A DNA stretch of 64,000 nt from Atopsyche davidsoni (Eukaryota; Arthropoda; Insecta; Trichoptera; Hydrobiosidae), in the NCBI GenBank assembly GCA_022113835.1, contig JAILWY010000001.1:16484501-16548500 (forward strand). The letters run 5' to 3'. The notes beneath the pieces are model-generated. The model searched no databases, was not told where the DNA came from, and worked only from the letters and a program-made list of their open reading frames with translations. How positions within the stretch are numbered: the first letter of the stretch is position 1; each line of letters opens with the position of its first letter. A program made the position numbers and the translations under genes. Below are positions 1 to 14,162 of this stretch, one piece after another.

Positions 1-1572
1 AGCCAACTACATGCACGGCTTACTTGTTACGCGATAAAGTTTTGGTATGATATATCCTAATAGAAGTTACGTGAATACCCAAATTCACATCTCCCTGGTT
101 TGCGGTGACCGTATATCTTTCTTGTAACAAAAAGCACGTTTTAATGAACATTACCCCTAACCAGGCTTACACTCATTGCGTATAATAAAAAGAAAATTTA
201 ATCTCACACTACGGTGATTATTTTCATACGATAAAATAAGACTTTTCACCCGCTATGGGGGGCCGGCAGTTATCGCCGCCAGCGGAGGCCCTTTGCGTAC
301 AGTATCTATGCGTGTACCGCGTTTATCACAAGCCATTCCTTCCTTTATACATTTAAACCGGGAATACCTCAAACAATATAAAGAACTGAATACGCAACTA
401 AGTCTCTTAACCCCGCCGTCAGCGCGAGCCAGATTACGCGAGACCAACAATGGCGAGGATTTAAAAGAAAACCATTCCGCGTCGTAAAGAATCGTCTCGT
501 CCTCGGTTATTTTGGGCAATTCATTTGGTTTGCTGGGCGCTTTGTCTCCGGCCCGCGTAGAACAATGTATTCAATTTAAATATTTTAATTAAACGGGTTT
601 AGGAATTTAAACAAATGACCGGTGCGCGAGGAGCTACGTGCGGTCGTGTCACATGAGGCGTGGCAACACCCTTCGCGAATTTGAATGTACAATGCTTAAA
701 AGATCTTACCCCATATATATACTCTCTGGGTAGCCTTTTTTTCTTTTTTTAAATCTAGTGAATTTTATATAAAAAAATATGAATCTGAATTTTTCCATAA
801 GTAACACAGTTAGACTTATATGATATAACCACTTGTTATAAAAAAATTTAAGCGTTACATATCACTTTAAAAATAATCAAGAGATTATAATAAAATTTTC
901 TTAGTGATATTTTTATTTTCACTCACAAAAACCTTTTAATGCTCACATTTTTGATTGATATATTTTTATTACTGAATCAGTAATACGAACCTTCCCGATA
1001 GCGGCTCATTTATAAAAGTCATTCTTATTGAAATTACTTAATTCACTGACAAAAATTTCCATTTTTTGACTGACTGTTTTATAAATTATTTATTTTTAAT
1101 AAAGGGAAGATCGTCAGGGAACGTTCTAAATATTTTTCATTAAAGGCAGCTCCGGAGTGCCCCGGAAAAATTTGAAAAGAAATCAGGAACATCTGCTGAC
1201 ACTATCAGCCGAGAGTTATAACGCAGAAGTATTGTACGTGATCACGAGGCCAAGTTCCAAAGCGCTTATCTCCCAATTATATAGTTTACAGTATTTTTAA
1301 AGAATTCAATTACATACTGTTAATAATAACATACGGTAATTACATAAATTACTTGTTAGTAAATTAGTAAATGTTACGTTTTTATTAAACGAAGACATTA
1401 TCTATTTCTTTTGATTCATTGATTAATATGTTTACACAAAAATAAATTCAGTATTTTTTTTCGTGAAATTATTTGATTAAAGTAATGGGTTTGTAACAGA
1501 AATCAATTATAAATATATATATATATATTTATTTATTTATTTACACATATATTTTTTTCTTATATATTATAT
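1..1572. other. Non-coding, AT-rich, with one GC-richer island
   Basis: An island at about 240-560 contains GGGGGGCCGGCAGTT and several CpGs. Short frames there on both strands are unrecognised and overlap each other. The rest is AT-rich with no structure I can name. Confidence 0.5.
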
Positions 1573-1610
1573 AAAGAGCCAACTCAATATATATATTGAG
1601 TCGGCTCTTT
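1573..1610. repeat. 38-bp near-perfect palindrome
   Basis: AAAGAGCCAACTCAATATA and TATATTGAGTCGGCTCTTT are reverse complements at 18 of 19 positions with no spacer. It stands alone in AT-rich sequence. Too short for a typical insect miRNA precursor; it may be a foldback remnant. Confidence 0.85.
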
Positions 1611-3825
1611 TGTTTTTTTCATAATGTAAATATATTGCGCAATGCCTAAAGCTTTATTGTTTAAATTAAAAAAAATGAACAAATAAGCAAAAAGTCAAGA
1701 AACAAACTCAGAAATGGAATGAACATTTAAGAAAAGTTTTTTTTTAATGAAATTGCCGCATAAAGAAGAAATAGCAAAAGAAACATTGATTTATTTTGTT
1801 TCGGGCTTTTATTTTAGAGTATAATACCCAAAAAATATTAAATTTTAAAAACGAATGTTTTCACAAGTAATTCTTATTACTATGACTGACTTTGATTAAA
1901 ATTGAATAATATTAATTGTTTCAAAATTGCTTTAATGTTAATTAAATCGTTTCAAAGAATTTAGTTGAATTCCGCCAATGTAAAGGTTTCTTTACGTAAT
2001 ATTAATATCGCGAAAATCCGTAACATTCTTTAGCCGGTACTATTTAGAAATCCAAAGGGTCTATTATTTATATTGAAATAAATATTTTTCAATGTATTTT
2101 CGAGCGGTCGAATTATGAGGATTGCTGCGATTTGTTTGAGAATCCACTGAGAAAGTCTATTTTAGGAATTCAATTAGATGGAAACCATTTTACAATAATC
2201 GAAAGGAATTCATATTCATAATCCTTTATAGTATTTTTTTAATTAATGTAGTTTTTGTGTTTATTTATTAGCTTTAATTCAGTTTAGTTATATTCTTGAG
2301 AGTTGGCAGTTGAAATTGTTTGCTGAATTTATAGACAGTATCTCAAAAGTCAATGTTTCAAATAAAAATGTAAAAAAATACGAAGATATTAATTAGTCTG
2401 CATGGAAGTATATTTTGTGACCAGGTTACGATGTCTGTTTTTGGTAAGATTCTTTAGCTATAAAAAATTACAAAAGAAAAAGCTGAAAAGAAACATTCCT
2501 CTCGCTCATTATCTGTTAACATAAAAAAAAATAATTTAACTTGCATTACCCACTTTATTTTTTTCAATTGATTGTCACGTTTTCCTTTCGTCGGTCCCAC
2601 TGACCGTCGAACAAAGGAAACTCGCGCTGAGACTCGATGGCGTTTTCCGAATGACGACGAGCTTTTTCTTACTTGCACAGGCATAATAGCTGAGATTTGA
2701 CTCTTAGCTTTTAAGCAGTGCAGACACTGGCCTTTTTTCCGAGCGTCTGTGTATGCTTGCATTCAAAACTCAGTTTGAAGAAGACGTTCTAAGTACTGCC
2801 CGGCGATCAACAAGATATGAACAACATCCGTATTTGAACCATTAAACACTTAATTTTAATACTTTTAAAAAATAATTATTTAATAATATTATTAATTATT
2901 AATCAAAACTCTGAATAACAAAAAGCATACGGTATTGTTGGAATATATACACCGGGAGTTCGCCTTAACGACTCAGCGCGGGGTCGGTTCCGGCGTTAAC
3001 GGCAAGGCAGGTGCGCGGAACGCCGGCCCTCGAGCTACGGGGCTGTGATACAGCCAGGCGGGCTCAATGAGGTGCAATCACCCACTTCATATGCAGCGAC
3101 CCCCTCAACCAAAATTTATGATCGTTGCAGCTCGAATATGTCAAGTCACTGTGATCAACATACATTTACTTTAATCAAACAAATTAATGAATATCAAGGT
3201 AGAATTTATTACTATGGAACTCAATTTTTTTTTTATATATATACACATATTACTGTACAGAACGGAATGGATTTATTTATCAACCTGCAAATTTAAACTA
3301 AAATATTAATAGCCAAATGACGATAGATACGATACTTTTCATTTCTAAATCCGTTTTCTTTTCACTATGAAAAATTGCTTGAAATAAGTGTTAATAAACG
3401 AATAAATTTATGGTAGCCTTTTAGCCACTTTTTATATTTGATTTGAGATACAATTTTTAATATTTTAGTCAGTATAGTTATTTTGATACAAGTTCGCCAC
3501 GAATTTAAGAAGAGAATAAAAATTATGAAATTTTCTCGAGGTACTTTGGAAAAACAATACTCAGATGAGGATTTTTGTGATATTCATTGACGCTTTTTCA
3601 TGATAGCTTCAAGTTTAGCCGATCACTGATTAAATATCCGTCTCGATTTGTATAATATTGTACAAACCATAAATTATACTAATAAAAACAGTACATATTG
3701 GTAAATATTATGTTAATGACTATTAATATTATTATAATAATTATCATCAAATATATTTTTTAATAATCAATGTAAATATATGAATTACAGCATTGACTTA
3801 CATGTTTTGTTTTTTTATGTTACAG
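1611..3825. other. Non-coding, two GC-richer islands
   Basis: Islands at about 2570-2790 and 2940-3060. The second has an 8-bp inverted pair CCGGCGTT (2990) and AACGCCGG (3019). No gene seen. Confidence 0.5.
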
Positions 3826-3885
3826 GTACGAAAAACATCCTTATCTGCACCAACAAGTCATGAAGATATTTGCAGTATAGTGTAA
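3826..3885 (+). other. Possible short terminal exon (weak)
   Basis: A long pyrimidine run ending in TTACAG (3825) precedes two short open frames that end together. One gives 17 residues and stops at TAG 3878-3880. The other gives 19 residues ending in CSIV and stops at TAA 3883-3885. A C-terminal Ser-x-Val would fit a class I PDZ-binding tail, but such short frames arise by chance and neither protein is recognised. Confidence 0.15.
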
Positions 3886-4279
3886 ATATTAAGGTTTGAT
3901 TTAAAAATATATTTATTCTTGATAAAATCTGAATTTATTTATTATAAACTTAACCATAAATTTATAATAACTCTTACCAGTAAAATTTATTTGAAATGAG
4001 ATTGGACATGCTATTAATTTCTTAAATTTGATTGGTAATCTCACCTCTTTTTACTGAAATAAATATTTTTTTTTTTCAACACTCATTAAATTATTTTTAA
4101 GTCTTTTAAATTCTAAGCTTCACAAATTTATAAAAAATTAATGATACTGTATATTTTACATAAATTTCAGTTTTGCATTCTTTGGTTTAAAACTTAAAAC
4201 GTTTGAACCCCCTCCCCCCCCCGCCGACAGATTAGTTTAATTTGCAATATTTCATATTTAAATAATATATTTGACTTTG

Positions 4280-4375
4280 ACTTAGTAGAATTCCATTACA
4301 ATTATTTTTTCAGCGTGATAGGTTGGCGAAATCGGTCACCATGAAAATTGTCATATGGAAAAATCACATATTTAT
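4280..4375 (+). mobile_element. Foldback element, internally deleted copy
   Basis: The outer end (ACTTAGTAGAATTCCATTAC) is joined directly to the other half: GGTTGGCGAAATCGGTCACC, then CATATGGAAAAATCACAT. The upstream UGAUGA box and one strand of the stem are missing. Confidence 0.6.
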
Positions 4376-5189
4376 ATACCAAATATTGATACTCAAATTA
4401 TGGTGATATTATGTGAGATTCTTGATTCAGATTGATTGAGTTTGAAGAAGTCATTGAAAAAAGAAATGAGCGCTTCGTGAAATTAAGTTTATATTTGCGT
4501 TAATAATTTTAATACTTTGTTTATAAACAAGCTACATGGACTTTTAAACTAAAATATGTAGGTTTTTTAATAATTTTTAAAAATATTTATTTTGTGTTTC
4601 AATTCCTTAAAAATGTGTCTGAAATTCACTCTTTATGGTAATAAAAACATGTGGTTTTGAAAACACATTTATTTTAATAAATTATCAGCGACGGCATCTA
4701 CTGCATGCACTTCCATATTTTTAAAACGAAGATAAACGAAAAATCATAGGCACTTTAAATCGGAGAGCGGGCGCTGCTGGCGCGCGGCGCGGCTGGGGCA
4801 TTACTTGATTGTCATATAAACTCGAATCACTGCTCTGGGCGGGGCCATTATGCAGAATAATTCATAGAACAGAGATCATTCTGGAACATATCGACAAGAT
4901 AAAAATGCGAGGATGGTACACGGGAATGAATTTCTCACCCCCCACGCAGCGCATGGAGATGGCGACAGGTGTGCCTGAAGTTCCAATGGGGTTGTAAGAA
5001 ATTCGTGAATAAATGCTTAAAATAATTTAAATTATTGGTAAAAGTATCATTTTATAGTAAATACACATAAAAGAGTCGAGACTCTCCTGTCGTATTTCAC
5101 AGCCAAACTTTTATTTTGGTCGAATGTTTTCAATTATACATGTTATAACAGATTCTCTTGAGATATATAAATAAATGTAAAAAAGTTAA

Positions 5190-5245
5190 ATTTCATTTTT
5201 TGGACCGGTTTCGCCAACCTTTGACGTTGGTTATAACAAACAGGA
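5190..5245 (-). mobile_element. Foldback element fragment with hammerhead-like core
   Basis: GGACCGGTTTCGCCAACC followed by TTTGACGTTGG is the minus-strand core: stem CCAAC/GTTGG, then GCGAAACCGGTC. The UGAUGA box has decayed to a TTGTTATAA-type sequence and the outer ends are not clear. Confidence 0.6.
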
Positions 5246-5340
5246 CGAGATTTTATATAAAAATAACCAGTTAGGTAAACAATTGTTACAGCAAGAGGTT
5301 GTTAGAAAGAGAGAGAATATGAGTTTTTTTTTTAATTAAA

Positions 5341-5400
5341 TTTGGTGATGTGCCCCATAACCCTCAAGCAATAATGCTAACCACTTAACCATAAGACGGT
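5341..5400 (-). pseudogene. tRNA-like remnant with a perfect A box
   Basis: On the minus strand TGGTTAAGTGG (5381-5391) fits the polymerase III A-box consensus and is followed by TTAGCATTATTGCTTGAGGG. No B box is found at the proper distance. Probably a decayed tRNA-derived SINE head. Confidence 0.35.
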
Positions 5401-6373
5401 TGATAAACGTAATTTAAATTATCTACCATATCACCATGATATACTGATAATCACAAAACACATTTCTAACAAACCGTAATGAACTCCGTCATCAATCAAC
5501 TATATCATTCCATCACCGGGGGTTGTCATGTAGCCTTCATTTTCGGAGTCCCTGCTATCGCTGAGACCTCAGGTGCAAAGTAGAGATAATCATGAAATTC
5601 CTAAGAGAGGTAGGCCACCAAGCCGTTCCAGTTTACTTTTATGATTATTTTAAAGCGAGATTCTACGAATGGAAATTCTATTCGTTCTGTTTCTGAGTCC
5701 TATATTTTTATCCGTTTTTACAATCCAAGTTACTAAACTTCACGATGACTCCAGTAAGAACAAAAAAGGGCAATCATGTCTCTGCTTGGCTAAGTTTATT
5801 TTATTTATGGATACTTCTAGTGTATAGTTTAATGGAAATACGGAAGCATGATTAGTTAAGTATTTGAACAATAAATACGTTGTTATAGTTTTTTATGTGT
5901 ATGCAAGGACTTGTTGCCACGTATATGTATGACTGTTTGACCAAATCTGACGTTCCGATTACGTCACTGCAAGCACACTAGTATTCTTTAAACTCTTCTT
6001 TTGTATTGAAAATATATTTTATAAAAATTAATATCTAATTCACATAAATATGTAAGTATTTTTATCAACCATTTTTATAAACATACAAAATATTTTAATT
6101 ATTCAAAATGAATCTAGTAATACGAAACTCGTGGCAAAGAGTCGATGGCCTAATAAATTAATAATAATAATAAAAAAATTACTTGTAGAGTAAGTAAGTA
6201 TACTCAAGACTGAAAGTGTAACAAAAGAATACGCTTTTAAATCTACTCTAAACTAATCCCTAAGATGATATACTTGAAAAAAAAAATAAAAGTTATTTTT
6301 TCTCCGGCTAGAGAGCGAGAATCACCTGCAATCTGGAAACAATAACCGTCCGATTACACGTCGGGCCGGCACG

Positions 6374-6408
6374 TGGGGGGGGAGGGGGGTGGGGGAGGGG
6401 GGGGGAGA
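6374..6408 (+). other. G-tract with quadruplex potential
   Basis: Four consecutive runs of 5-9 G separated by single A or T bases, at the left edge of a GC-richer island. It meets the usual sequence rule for an intramolecular G-quadruplex on the plus strand. A smaller C-tract lies at 4209-4225. Confidence 0.8.
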
Positions 6409-9400
6409 GCGCCCCTGAAACTCGATGAGACGCCATATTGGGCACGTTGTCCGCGGGCGGTTTTCCGACCGCCGACTGCGTACGGATTTAGGTCCACCTA
6501 CGCCACTGTGAAACGCCCGCTTCCCTTTTCGTGTTTCAATAAAACGGATTCTATGTTTCCACTTTTGTTAATGCGGTACGGATTCCCCCCGTCGCAAAAT
6601 GAAGCCCTGATCGGAATTACAACTATTTAAAATTCTGCTAAATATTACATTTTGCAATTTTTATAATTGTTTATATATTTAAGTACCTTCATAAATACAA
6701 CACAAATAATCCTTTTGATTTTGTATAAAACGTAAAGTCGTGCTAATATATATAAATACTGCACATGATTTCAATTTTATATTATGATTAATATTAAAGA
6801 ATTAATTTCTACAAGTAAACTATGAATACGTTGAATAAGTTTAATTGATGAATAAAAATATAATACAATTAAATAAATAATCGCAAATTTAGAATTTTGG
6901 TATTTTTTGTTTTGGTTGAGTGGATTTCTTCCCTACACAATAAAAATATGTCCTACCCCTTAAAATTCTGCAATTTAGCAAACACTAAAAACTAAAGTAG
7001 CATTCAATAAGGATAGGGTGTTTCAAATCACTCTGTTATTTCGAGTGAATCCGTGATTATCCAGTTAGTTCGTTACAAATAGAACAATTGTTTAATTTGA
7101 TGTTTTATAGTTAATTTAATTGGATGTTTTAAAGTCTGTAAAAAAAGGCCTACTTTTCGTTTAATACCTGTAATACCATGATCGGCAAGTATCAAGGATC
7201 ACCACTTAATTTATAGTGATCCTTTTTTATTTTCTTTTTTTTATAATATCATTAAAAATGTCCAGACAATTTATTTGTATTTTTTTTACATATTTTGAAG
7301 CATACACCCATTTTCAAAATCAATATTTTTTGTACTGTTTACTTACCTTATAAAATATGGGTAAGCATGAAACACATTTTTTTTAATACTATAGAAAAAT
7401 ATAACAAATACAAGTGAAAAAACAAATTACTCATCATGGATATTGATAAAAAAGCTTAACAAATAGAATAATTCATAATTTTGAATAAATAGCCCAAAAT
7501 ACCATTATACGATGACCTTACACTTATTTTTACTTAAAATAAACATTACAAGCAAATTCTGTAATAAATCAGTGTTAAATTCGTCTTCAAAAGAACAGAC
7601 AGCGGAATCATTTTGCCGTCCACGGTGTCCACAAGCAAAAACCGATCTTTTAATTGTATGAAAGCAGAAATCTTAACTCTTCTTCTATTAAAGTGAATCG
7701 TCCAGGTACTTGGCAGCGAGTTCCTGATTGCTGGAAATGTTTCCAATAATTGTAGCTGTCTCGGCGGGAACTAAAAAAGGAAACACTCCCGTTATCGATA
7801 TTGCGACAGCCCCTGAAATGTTTCACTCACCGCCAGCGCCGCTGCCCGCACTCTACTCAAATGTTTTTGTTCTCGGTTGAAATTTTAAAATACTTGGTAA
7901 ATATTTTTCTAGTGATTTTAGAAGTAAATGCTTTGAGCGGTTGCTTTTAGTATGTCGCAGTACTAAAAGCGATCAAAATTATTGGAGCGTTGGCGTGTTT
8001 TTCGTGTGTGAAAATGTTGAAAATTATTTTATATGTAGAGTCTTTTCGTCTAAACGCAATGTCTACTCTATATTTTCTAGTAAAATTATCAATACCGGTA
8101 AATAAACTTTTTATGATTAAAACATATTTGCTCCGGTGTATGATCTCATCTGCACGAAATATGCTTAACATTATTCTGCATATGTGAGATCTGGTGTAAA
8201 AACCAAACATTCCCACTAATCCAAGTGTTTTTGTTTCTACATGATAATTATATTGTATTTTTTTCAAATTTACTGTCAATTTACACTAAAAAACTTTTTT
8301 TACTAAAAACAGATGTGTAAATTAAAAATAAACTGAAAAACCATTCATGAATAGTGTTTGAGAGTAACCAAGGTCTCTTTCAGATATGTTTATGAAAAGT
8401 TAATATGGATTTTGGGCAGACCACAAAATCTGTATCACTTAATGTTCATCACTAAGTTATTATGACAGCTGTATATATTACCATCTCCCTGTGAAGTCTA
8501 CCAAAGGGTTAAATCAAGGGTTTGTGTATCAGATACTGCTTGTAACTTCTGAAGTGCATGTTCTGGTAACAAGACTTCTTGAGTTTCCAGTTGTATGCTT
8601 TGACAGGGTCTACATAATTTTTCTTGATTATTTTGATAAAACATATCAATATGATCCCCATGTAAAAACATATATTTAAACTAATTTCAATATCAAATCA
8701 TATAAATATTAGAACTGTATTAGGCTAAATCTATTATTTTATTTACTGGTGATAAAGTCACAAATCTTTTAAATTGTAAAAATTAAAAAAATATTGATGC
8801 AAATATATTTGCATTTAAAACATAAGTTTTCATGATATATTTACATTTAAGTGGCGTTATAATCAAGCAAAATTTTGGAGATATTATTACTTTTCGAATT
8901 TTATTTTATTGCTAATACACACGAATATTTTGAACATTCTTTTGCTAATGGCATCAAAAAATTACCTTTATATTGATAACTAGTTCAGTGTTGGACAAGT
9001 TTAAGCTTGAATTAACTTGAATCAATGTTACTTTACTATAATTTATTTATGAATGTATAATTCACAATACGTATTTAATCATATTTTTTTTAGGATTTGT
9101 TAATTTTAGGCACACTTCAGTTGATTAAAAAATATACAGTGAGATCATTTATTTCATAAATCACAAAAAAATTTAAATTCTTAATTATATGCTAAACTTT
9201 GGAAAATCGTACATGTTTTTCGTTGCAATATAAACAACGTTATTCGTTGAAAAAACTATGCTTATTGACGAGTGTTTCGTTAAAGAGACCGTTACTTTTA
9301 TTTATAGAACGAGCACTCTTACGCACTATAAACTTTTTATCTTGTATCCTATCCCTGACCATTTAGTTGCTCCATTCGGAGGGAGAGCGAAAACGCTAAC

Positions 9401-12400
9401 GATTGCACATATCAGATCGCCTTATGTGAACAAGAAACAGAAATGCGTCCATTCATCCCCTGGGAGAGAGAAGGGCGCGGGATGCCCGGGGGTGAAAACA
9501 GATCTGTGACACCCCGCAGGGGTGGGTCTTACAGAGGCTTATTATGTAGGGGGCGAAGTCAACTTTCTGTGGGGATCAAGGATACAAATGAACCAGAAAC
9601 GGTGTGAAATATTGTGTTATAAATTTACTGCAATACATTTAGTCTATTTTTTTAAATATTATAAGAACGATAAATAAGCGAAACGTTAAAATGTATATTA
9701 TAATAGTAAAAAATACATTTTCTCCTGTAAATAGATTAAGGTTTTTTTATTTTATTAATACAAATATTTTATATATTGCCAAATAACATTTTAAATCATT
9801 ATTATTTCTTTTGATCAAATAAAATTTACGGACCTAAAAAAATGTATAATTTAATTTTTGGTTTAATTTTTCAAAACCTTTTTTAAAATAATGGTTTTGA
9901 ATATGAATAAAAATATTCCAATAATTTTTATCTATCACCAAAACTGATTAAAGGTTGCCTTTGATTGGTGACAGCAGATTAGAATAAAATTAAAACCCAG
10001 TTCTAGTGCATTATGCCGTATTCAGTTATTTTAGCTTCAAACATCAATTATATTTATTTTAAGACTTAATTAAAGCTGGGTACCCGTTTTTATTTCACTG
10101 AAATATTCTCACGAAACCATCACTAAATAAATAATAAATATTTTCAATAATTCACAAGGACTTGTTTCGTGTTAATATAAGTCGATCGCTTTTATTTTAT
10201 TTATAAAATAATTGATTCCTGCATTATTAAAATATGTAGGAACGCCACACCGTGTTGTCGGTTGTAAGCAGTTTTACTTTGGCTAGGACATTTATCCGTA
10301 TTAACCCTCCCCGACCACCCTACTTATTGAGAATTACCCCCCCTGTCTAATCATGAGATTATTATCTCTACCCTTAATTACTTAAGTGCAGTTATTCAGA
10401 ATAAGAAGTTATTATGGAAAGATTTCACATAGTAAACATTCAAGATAAATAACCACATTAAAACGAATCAACTTATTACTTGTTGAATTATAGCTTTAAT
10501 GATCTTTTAATTTGTTAAAGTTTAACTATAATTTATCTTCATTAACCTATTTAATTTTACAATAAATATAATTGACAAAAATTTGCCCAAAAACAAGCTT
10601 AGCTGCTATTGAAATCATTTACTAAAGGCAGCCTGTCGCAAGCTATTGAGGCTAATGCATTGAGGGGAGTGGAATCCAGAGGTCTGCATACTTTTACACT
10701 ATTGTTTTTTTTAACAAATTTGAAATTTGAAATTTAATGAATTATTTATACATAAATTTTATGTAAATATAATAAGTGTTTCAATAATTTAACTTATTTT
10801 TTGGTGATTATTTTATTAGCTTGTGCATAATGTGAATAAAAATAAAAGCATTTTTTAAAAAATAAATTTAATGTAAAAATAACACAAATAATTTAATTGA
10901 CTTGGATTGTTGTTTTTCACATAAATATTTTAACAATTTGTGTAATTTAAAATAGAAAAACGCAAAGAGGCCTCGGCGAGCCTGTGACACTATTTTAATG
11001 GTAATGATTTGGTTTCAATATTAAACCACAGAAATAAGTAATTTTTTAATTTTTATTTGTGTTTGTATTGATCATATTTAAATTATTTGTTACTATTATT
11101 GTTGTAATTAAATAAACAGGATAAACATATTTAAAAAATCACAAAAATTGAGAATGCTATTTTTTTATTAATTTTAATACTACTCAACTTGTTGAGGACA
11201 ATGTTTCCACTATTTCATGATAATGTATCTCTTTGTATACTTTTCGTGAAAAAATAACCTCCACCGTATTCATTGCGTACCTTTGTGATAATAAAAAAGG
11301 AAAATATCAAAAGTAACGCAGAACGACGTAATCTGCCAGCATATCATAAACTGAATGTTCACGAGTAGGTTTTTGCTTTCCTCGAGAGTAGTTCTTTGGA
11401 TGGTAACTACTGTCAAAGCGGTACACAAATAACAATGCTCAACTGTATGGCTGAATTATTTTTGAAAATGCTCTAATGTATTCATCAAGCTTTCAATACA
11501 TCATTCATAATTCGCGACGTCAAGGCCTCCTCAGCGTGGCTCTGTGCAGGATCTTGAAACTGAAGCATTCTAAAAGTTATCACGCGCCAATTTTTCATGT
11601 AGAAATATCGTTAGATAAATGTCAAATCAATTGTACTAAGCCAGAAGACAGGCATTTGATTTTCGTGGTTTTCCTTACAAAATTAATAACAGCTATAATT
11701 TTTTTATTATCTTTCTTTTTATTAAAACGTATAAAAAAATCTGATTTTTTTCTTATCAATTTGATTTATTATTTCATCGTCTTATTAACTGTGATTATCT
11801 TCCATGTAAAGTGTATGATTTTACTTAAATAAACAAATAAACCCATGACACATGATGAAATTAATAGTTGTGTGTGCAATCGGTGATATTTTAAAGAAAA
11901 AATACTATTAAAGGGCAGACTTATTTACTATTTTACTTATCCAAATATTTTAAAAATATTTTAAAGGCTATTTTCTTGCAATTAATTATTTAAAAAATAT
12001 GCTTTGTTAAAATTTAGTTCAAAATTACCTAACAAAAATACTACAGTAAGAATAAGATTTATGAATGTATTGGTAAAGTTACATCATACAATATTTGTTA
12101 AACAACTTTCCATCATTTCAGAAACAAAAAGAGCTTAATTGTTTAATATTAATTAAATGCCTACAGTAAGTAAATTATATGAAGTTATTTGAGCTAGTAT
12201 TTTTCATATCACTAAAATTATTTAATTAAATATCTTTTCACAATTTACTGGTTTACCTTACAATACTCTATATTTTAATCATAAAAATGAAAGCCCATTC
12301 ATCTTCATACTAAAAAAAGCCCTTAAAAAATAAAAGCACTCACAAAAAAAATTACTGTAAACCTATAGTTATTCATATTTATTGATTATTCATATCGACC

Positions 12401-14162
12401 AAATCTAAAAATTAAACGTATTGATTACATTGTATAAGTATCGTTATTTTATAAAGTGATATGTTCATAATAAAATAGTATTTTTATTGCAGAATTTGGC
12501 TAGATTGAATGTAATGTGATTAACTCAGATATACGATAACCATGATGACTCCCAATAAAAAAGGCCTCTCCCATCCAATACATAAACTATCCTCCCTTTT
12601 TTCTCACATATTTTTATAACAAATAAACCAAACGACAACAGCACAGTAAAAAATCTCGTTTAGCGGTTCTCTTCACCCCGACTCGACTATGCATCCAAAG
12701 CTCCCATAAACTTTATCGAAATACCTCTAAAGTACACAGTTTTTGGCCTTCCAGGCGCTCGCAGCTTTTTATTGCAAACTTAGAAATTACGATGTGCTAA
12801 AAGCTAAGCTACCCGAGCATCCCCGCATCGCACAAATTACCCCCGACGATGTTGGCATTTTTTTACGTTTTGCCTCCATCTTCTTGATGCGCACAACCAT
12901 GCAACGTTGCAGGCTAAATAACTATCATACACGGAGAACCGCAAACAGGTTAAACTTTCTCGTCCATAACAACTCGAGAAGGTTAAGCTGAATTACGTCC
13001 CGTTCATTAAAATGCAGTATTTTATATTCATAACGTCACTTTGATCAATGTCTTATATATTCAGACTAGACGTCTAAGAAGTTTAAGTAAAATTGTACAT
13101 CTGAAAATTATATATGACTTTTTTGCATTATATCTTAATTTTTCAATAATTTCATAACATATTAAAGTTTAAATATTATCAACATCAAAAAAATAATATA
13201 ATCAACTAATTGGGTACTTTCCTATTTGTTGTTACTATTCCTTGTTGATAAAGATTTTGTAACTCTTTGAACTCTTGAATTTAAAAATAAAAAAGAATTT
13301 TTTTTTTTCTAAATCCACAATACTTTAATTTTGTTTAGATAAGTATTTATAAGATTAACAAATTTCAGTAAAAACTCATTATCTTACATCTATGAATTCA
13401 GTCATCAAGTTTAGTATATTAAAAACATTTGATGGTTATGATACATTTTATCAATGAAATCTTATAACAAATTGTCTTCAATAAGAAAATATCAAAGCAT
13501 GTATTCTTGAAAAATTTACATCTAACGTGAATATTATAAATTCGTTCTCTCAAAAGCTCGGGTCACTGCCAGCGTTTAGGTGCTCTATTTTTATATAAAT
13601 TACATAGTGTACACTAAAGCGGCGTTCCTTTGTGAAAACAACTGGGAATATAATAAAATAGTTATTGCCGCGACCGGAAAATCTGCTTTGTAATTAACCG
13701 CGATGAAGCCAGCGCGGCTCTCTGCGATCGTCGTTTGCCAAGTCTGCGGCAGTTTTGCTTGACACGAAGAAAAATTAAGCTATACATCAGAATTCAAAGG
13801 CACTTCCCGGCCCATTACGAGTCTCATTGGATCGGTTGAAAATTGATAAATTACTAGGCTCTGCGATAAGATGGGATATTTTTAGGTCAGCGCGTTACAA
13901 CGTGCTGCTTTCTGTGGTGTTTTCAATATCAAGAAGGAATGAACTTAAATTTTAACTGAATTCGGTTTTTTTAACATATTAAATAATATTCATTTTTAAA
14001 ACCTTGATAATCAGAAAACATGGTTTCATCGGCAGTTTGCAGACGAAAAAACCGATTGTATATTAATGGATGATATATTAAAGTAAAACTATAAATTTAT
14101 ATTTAAAATAATTTCGATGTTATATTACCATATACTTTATGATAAATAATTAGGTATGTCGA
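6409..14162. other. Long non-coding AT-rich stretch
   Basis: GC-richer islands at about 6410-6600, 7750-7860, 9350-9560, 12660-12990 and 13550-13900. The open frames (up to 118 codons, for example at 11476-11832) are AT-driven, with low-complexity hydrophobic translations and no family resemblance. Confidence 0.45.
7194..7224. repeat. Small hairpin followed by a T run
   Basis: AAGGATCAC and GTGATCCTT form a perfect 9-bp stem around a 13-nt AT-rich loop, followed by TTTTTTA. It looks like a bacterial terminator but has no bacterial context. No function is assigned. Confidence 0.6.

Larger units (their letters stand above)
4376..6373. other. Non-coding stretch around foldback and tRNA-like remnants
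   Basis: A GC-richer island at about 4760-4990. TTACGTCA at 5959-5966 is a one-base variant of the CRE. Apart from the elements listed separately, nothing is recognised. Confidence 0.45.

Noticed and set aside
7194..7230. Rho-independent terminator
   Set aside because: The stem and T run fit the bacterial form, but the window is clearly eukaryotic and no gene ends here.
11476..11832. 118-codon open frame with a hydrophobic C-terminal half
   Set aside because: The T-rich sequence produces Phe/Leu/Ile runs by chance; no homology recognised and no splice or promoter context.
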